DNA of 7,748 nucleotides, from NCBI GenBank assembly GCA_030044035.1, contig JASHWN010000018.1, positions 1 through 7,748 on the forward strand. Reading direction: 5' to 3'. Positions 6,261 to 7,748 of the stretch are shown here, one piece after another. The stretch is from Xanthobacteraceae bacterium (GTDB lineage: Bacteria; Pseudomonadota; Alphaproteobacteria; Rhizobiales; Xanthobacteraceae). Positions within the stretch are counted from its first letter, which is position 1; each line of letters begins with the position of its first letter. Position numbers and translations under genes: made by a program. The notes under the pieces were generated by a model. The model ran no database searches. It was not told the DNA's origin and saw only the letters and a list, made by a program, of their open reading frames with translations.

Positions 6261-6299
6261 GACGTAAAGCGCGCAACAGGCGCGTGCAGGGAGAGGGGG

Positions 6300-6314
6300 G
6301 TGTCATGCGACACG
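6300..6314. promoter_or_regulatory. Inverted repeat overlapping the sigma start codon
   Basis: GTGTC-ATGC-GACAC (6300-6313) has perfect 5-base arms around the ATG at 6305. The 15 bases 6300-6314 match 4062-4076, the core of the distal Crp-like site upstream of the 64-aa gene, at 14 of 15 positions. As a Crp site it scores only 6 of 10. It could be a weak operator or a hairpin that masks the start codon. Confidence 0.3.
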
Positions 6315-6910
6315 ATCGTGCGATTGCCGAAAGGAGCTGCGGGTCTTCAGTCAAGGCGATCTCGGACGAGGCCTTGATCGCGTTGATTGCGGTGCGCGAC
6401 AAGAATGCGATGCGGCTTGTGTTTGTGCGGCACAGCGCGCGCGTATTCCGATTTTTGCTGCGGCTCGTGGACAATGCGGCAACGGCAGAGGATTTGGTCA
6501 GCGAAACTTTCATCGAGATTTGGCGCCAGGCCGGCCGCTTCGAGGCACGCTCGAAAGCATCGACCTGGATCCTGGGGATCGCACGCTACAAGGCGCTGTC
6601 CTCGCTGCGGCAGCGCCATGCCGATCAACTCGACGATAGCGTCTTCGAGCTGGTCGCCGATCCAATGGATGACCCGGAGACCAGTGCGCAGAAGAACAAG
6701 CGCACCGCGCTGTTGCGTGATTGCTTGCAGCAATTGCCGCCTGCGCAGCGGGAGCTTCTCGATCTGATCTATTATCACGAGCAATCCATCGCCGATGTGG
6801 CGCGGATCATCGGCGTGCCGGAGAACACGGTGAAGACGCGGGCGTTTCATGCGCGCAAGCGTGTCGCCGCGCTCATGGCTGAGCGCGGCATCGAGCGCAC
6901 CTCGCTCTAA
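6305..6910 (+). CDS. ECF-type sigma-70 family RNA polymerase sigma factor
   Basis: The ATG at 6305 has the purine-rich site GGGAGAGGGGGG (6289-6300) just upstream. A GTG at 6284 is in frame but would place that site inside the coding region, so it is not chosen. The 201-residue product has the two-domain ECF plan. Sigma region 2 is at about 36-105 (FVRHSARVFRFLLRL, then ATAEDLVSETFIEIWRQAGRF and STWILGIARYKALSSLR). A short acidic linker at 106-135 follows. Sigma region 4 is at about 139-192, where LPPAQRELLDLIYYHEQSIADVARIIGVPENTVKTRAFHARKRV holds the helix-turn-helix for the -35 element. There is no C-terminal SnoaL-type extension. It should direct polymerase to a small stress or envelope regulon. 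No anti-sigma gene follows: the next gene is hemA after 206 bases. The leader carries a Crp-like site (6172-6187) and two inverted repeats. Confidence 0.93.
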   Translation: MRHDRAIAERSCGSSVKAISDEALIALIAVRDKNAMRLVFVRHSARVFRFLLRLVDNAATAEDLVSETFIEIWRQAGRFEARSKASTWILGIARYKALSSLRQRHADQLDDSVFELVADPMDDPETSAQKNKRTALLRDCLQQLPPAQRELLDLIYYHEQSIADVARIIGVPENTVKTRAFHARKRVAALMAERGIERTSL

Positions 6911-6949
6911 GGCTGCGGCTTCGCACGGCCGTTTAGTGGCGTTGCCCCT

Positions 6950-6969
6950 CGGCTTTCCCGCCAAAGCCG
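6950..6969. repeat. Hairpin in the gap after the sigma gene
   Basis: CGGCTTT (6950-6956) and AAAGCCG (6963-6969) are perfect 7-base inverted arms with a six-base loop, 39 bases after the sigma stop. A related GCTTTGG at 6984-6990 could pair in competition with CCAAAGC (6961-6967). There is no T-tract after it, so it is at best a weak, possibly Rho-assisted, transcript end. Confidence 0.35.
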
Positions 6970-7042
6970 CGGCGCGACCTGCCGCTTTGGCCTGGCACCC
7001 TGACCTGGCGCAATGCGTCGCGGGGGTCCGGCCGCAATGGCC

Positions 7043-7072
7043 TCGACAAGTACCCTGGAACGCTTCTAGAAC
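7043..7072 (+). promoter_or_regulatory. Possible sigma-70-type promoter of hemA
   Basis: TCGACA (7043-7048) matches the -35 consensus TTGACA at five of six positions. After an 18-base spacer, TAGAAC (7067-7072) matches TATAAT at four of six. Transcription would start near 7079, giving a leader of about 38 bases. The -10 lies within the inverted repeat at 7057-7089, an arrangement typical of a repressor site. Hexamer matches in GC-rich DNA are weak evidence. Confidence 0.35.
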
Positions 7073-7089
7073 TAGGGTTCTAGAGTTCC
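7057..7089. promoter_or_regulatory. Strong inverted repeat before hemA, probable operator
   Basis: TCTAGAAC (7065-7072), loop TAGG, GTTCTAGA (7077-7084) is a perfect 8-base inverted repeat. Outer arms GGAAC (7057-7061) and GTTCC (7085-7089) extend it to 13 pairs with a three-base bulge. It ends 28 bases before the hemA start and has no T-tract, so an operator is more likely than a terminator. The TAGAA/TTCTA half-sites recall the Irr box of Rhizobiales but with a wider spacer. GAAC-N7-GAAC (7058-7072) also fits the alphaproteobacterial LexA box. The binder is undecided. Confidence 0.5.
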
Positions 7090-7116
7090 AGCCGCCTCGT
7101 CGGGATTCCTTTGCCA

Positions 7117-7748
7117 ATGGCCGATCGTCCGAACACCCCCGTGAATTACCGTGCCTATTTCGCCGACGCCCTGGAACGGCTGCGCGCCGAGCGGCGCTAT
7201 CGCGTGTTTGCCGATCTCGAGCGCATCGCCGGCCGCTTTCCGCATGCGATCTGGCATTCGCCCGACGGGCCCAAGAACGTCGTGATCTGGTGCTCGAACG
7301 ACTATCTCGGCATGGGCCAGCACCCCAAGGTGATCGGCGCCATGGTCGAGACCGCGACCCGCATGGGCACCGGCGCCGGCGGCACCCGCAATATTGCCGG
7401 CAACAACCATCCGCTGGTCGAGCTCGAACGCGAGCTTGCCGACCTGCACCGCAAGGAAGCGGCGCTGGTCTTCACCTCCGGCTACATCTCGAACCAGACC
7501 GGCATCGCCACCCTGGCGCGGCTGATGCCGAATTGCCTCATCCTGTCCGACGCCTGGAACCACAATTCGATGATCGAAGGCGTGCGCCAGGCGAGTTGCG
7601 AGAAGCGCATCTTCCGCCACAACGACATGGCGCATCTCGAGGAGCTGCTCGCCGCCGCCGATCTGGCGCGGCCGAAGCTCGTGGTGTTCGAGAGCCTCTA
7701 TTCGATGGACGGCGACGTGGCGCCGGTGAACCGCATCTGCGACCTCGC
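7117..7748 (+). CDS. hemA: 5-aminolevulinate synthase (class I, C4 pathway), 3' truncated by window edge
   Basis: This pyridoxal-phosphate enzyme condenses glycine and succinyl-CoA to 5-aminolevulinate, the first committed step of haem (and, where present, bacteriochlorophyll and cobalamin) synthesis in alphaproteobacteria. The 210 visible residues, about half the enzyme, hold its hallmark motifs: RYRVFADLER (27-36), VIWCSNDYLGMGQHP (56-70), GAGGTRNIAGNNHPLVELERELADLH (86-111), EAALVFTSGYISN (114-126), SDAWNHNSMIEGVR (144-157, with the cofactor-stacking His149), IFRHND (165-170) and FESLYSMDGDVAP (191-203). The cofactor Lys lies beyond the window. Trp147 replaces the Leu usual in SD-x-LNH. 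The start at ATG 7117 fits the usual N-terminus, though the ribosome binding site is weak (GGGA at 7102-7105). Control is probably through the inverted repeat at 7057-7089. Confidence 0.95.
   Translation, partial: MADRPNTPVNYRAYFADALERLRAERRYRVFADLERIAGRFPHAIWHSPDGPKNVVIWCSNDYLGMGQHPKVIGAMVETATRMGTGAGGTRNIAGNNHPLVELERELADLHRKEAALVFTSGYISNQTGIATLARLMPNCLILSDAWNHNSMIEGVRQASCEKRIFRHNDMAHLEELLAAADLARPKLVVFESLYSMDGDVAPVNRICDL

Noticed and set aside
7057..7089. Rho-independent terminator of the sigma gene
   Set aside because: The stem is AT-containing and bulged, and the sequence after it on both strands lacks a T-tract. Its overlap with a promoter-like element favours an operator.
6911..7116. FNR/FixK box (TTGAT-N4-ATCAA) expected before some alphaproteobacterial hemA genes
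   Set aside because: I looked for it and found no such sequence in the gap.
6347..7117. Minus-strand open frame of 256 codons opposite the sigma gene
   Set aside because: It is antisense to a complete ECF sigma factor and has no recognisable domain. Its sequence is the complement pattern of the real gene.
7072..7635. Minus-strand open frame of 187 codons opposite hemA
   Set aside because: It is antisense to an unmistakable 5-aminolevulinate synthase and has no domain of its own.

Overview
The window is GC-rich DNA of a chromosomal, alphaproteobacterial character. The evidence is a class I 5-aminolevulinate synthase (the C4 route of tetrapyrrole synthesis) of the rhizobial type, an orphan ABC_sub_bind-family binding protein, a GAF-linked class III cyclase, and several small exported or membrane proteins of the kind common in Bradyrhizobium and Rhodopseudomonas relatives. 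The genus is an inference from protein style, not from a marker gene. I see no rRNA, tRNA, CRISPR array, insertion sequence, integrase or attachment site.

Layout. Bases 1-657 (+) hold the 3' part of an M24 (creatinase/aminopeptidase P) family protein that has lost most metal ligands. Bases 658-972 are a non-coding gap with a hairpin plus T-rich tract. Bases 973-1911 (+) encode an ABC_sub_bind-type solute-binding protein without a visible signal peptide. It converges on a block of five minus-strand genes. Read in the direction of transcription these are: a 72-aa single-span membrane protein (5959-5741), a Crp-type cyclic-nucleotide regulator (5389-4703), a small secreted protein with a ClpP-like Ser/His signature (4587-4165), a 64-aa secreted protein (3924-3730) with a good terminator, and a GAF plus class III nucleotide cyclase (3459-1978). 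Divergent from the membrane protein, an ECF-type sigma factor (6305-6910, +) is followed by the 5' part of hemA (7117 to the window edge, +).

How the parts may work together. A protein that looks able to make cyclic nucleotide and a Crp homologue with an intact cyclic-nucleotide pocket and the Arg-Glu-x-x-x-Arg recognition helix lie 1.2 kb apart. Four Crp-like palindromes (TGTGA-N6-TCACA type, 8 or 9 of 10 matches) lie only in non-coding DNA. Two are upstream of the 64-aa secreted protein, and two are in the divergent region between the membrane protein and the sigma factor. The simplest reading is a local cAMP-Crp circuit controlling small envelope proteins and an ECF sigma factor. This is inference: neither ligand nor binding has been shown. 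A separate strong inverted repeat overlaps a plausible hemA promoter and is probably an operator. I see no clearly new molecular system. The most interesting signals are the regulatory sites and several proteins with altered active-site residues.
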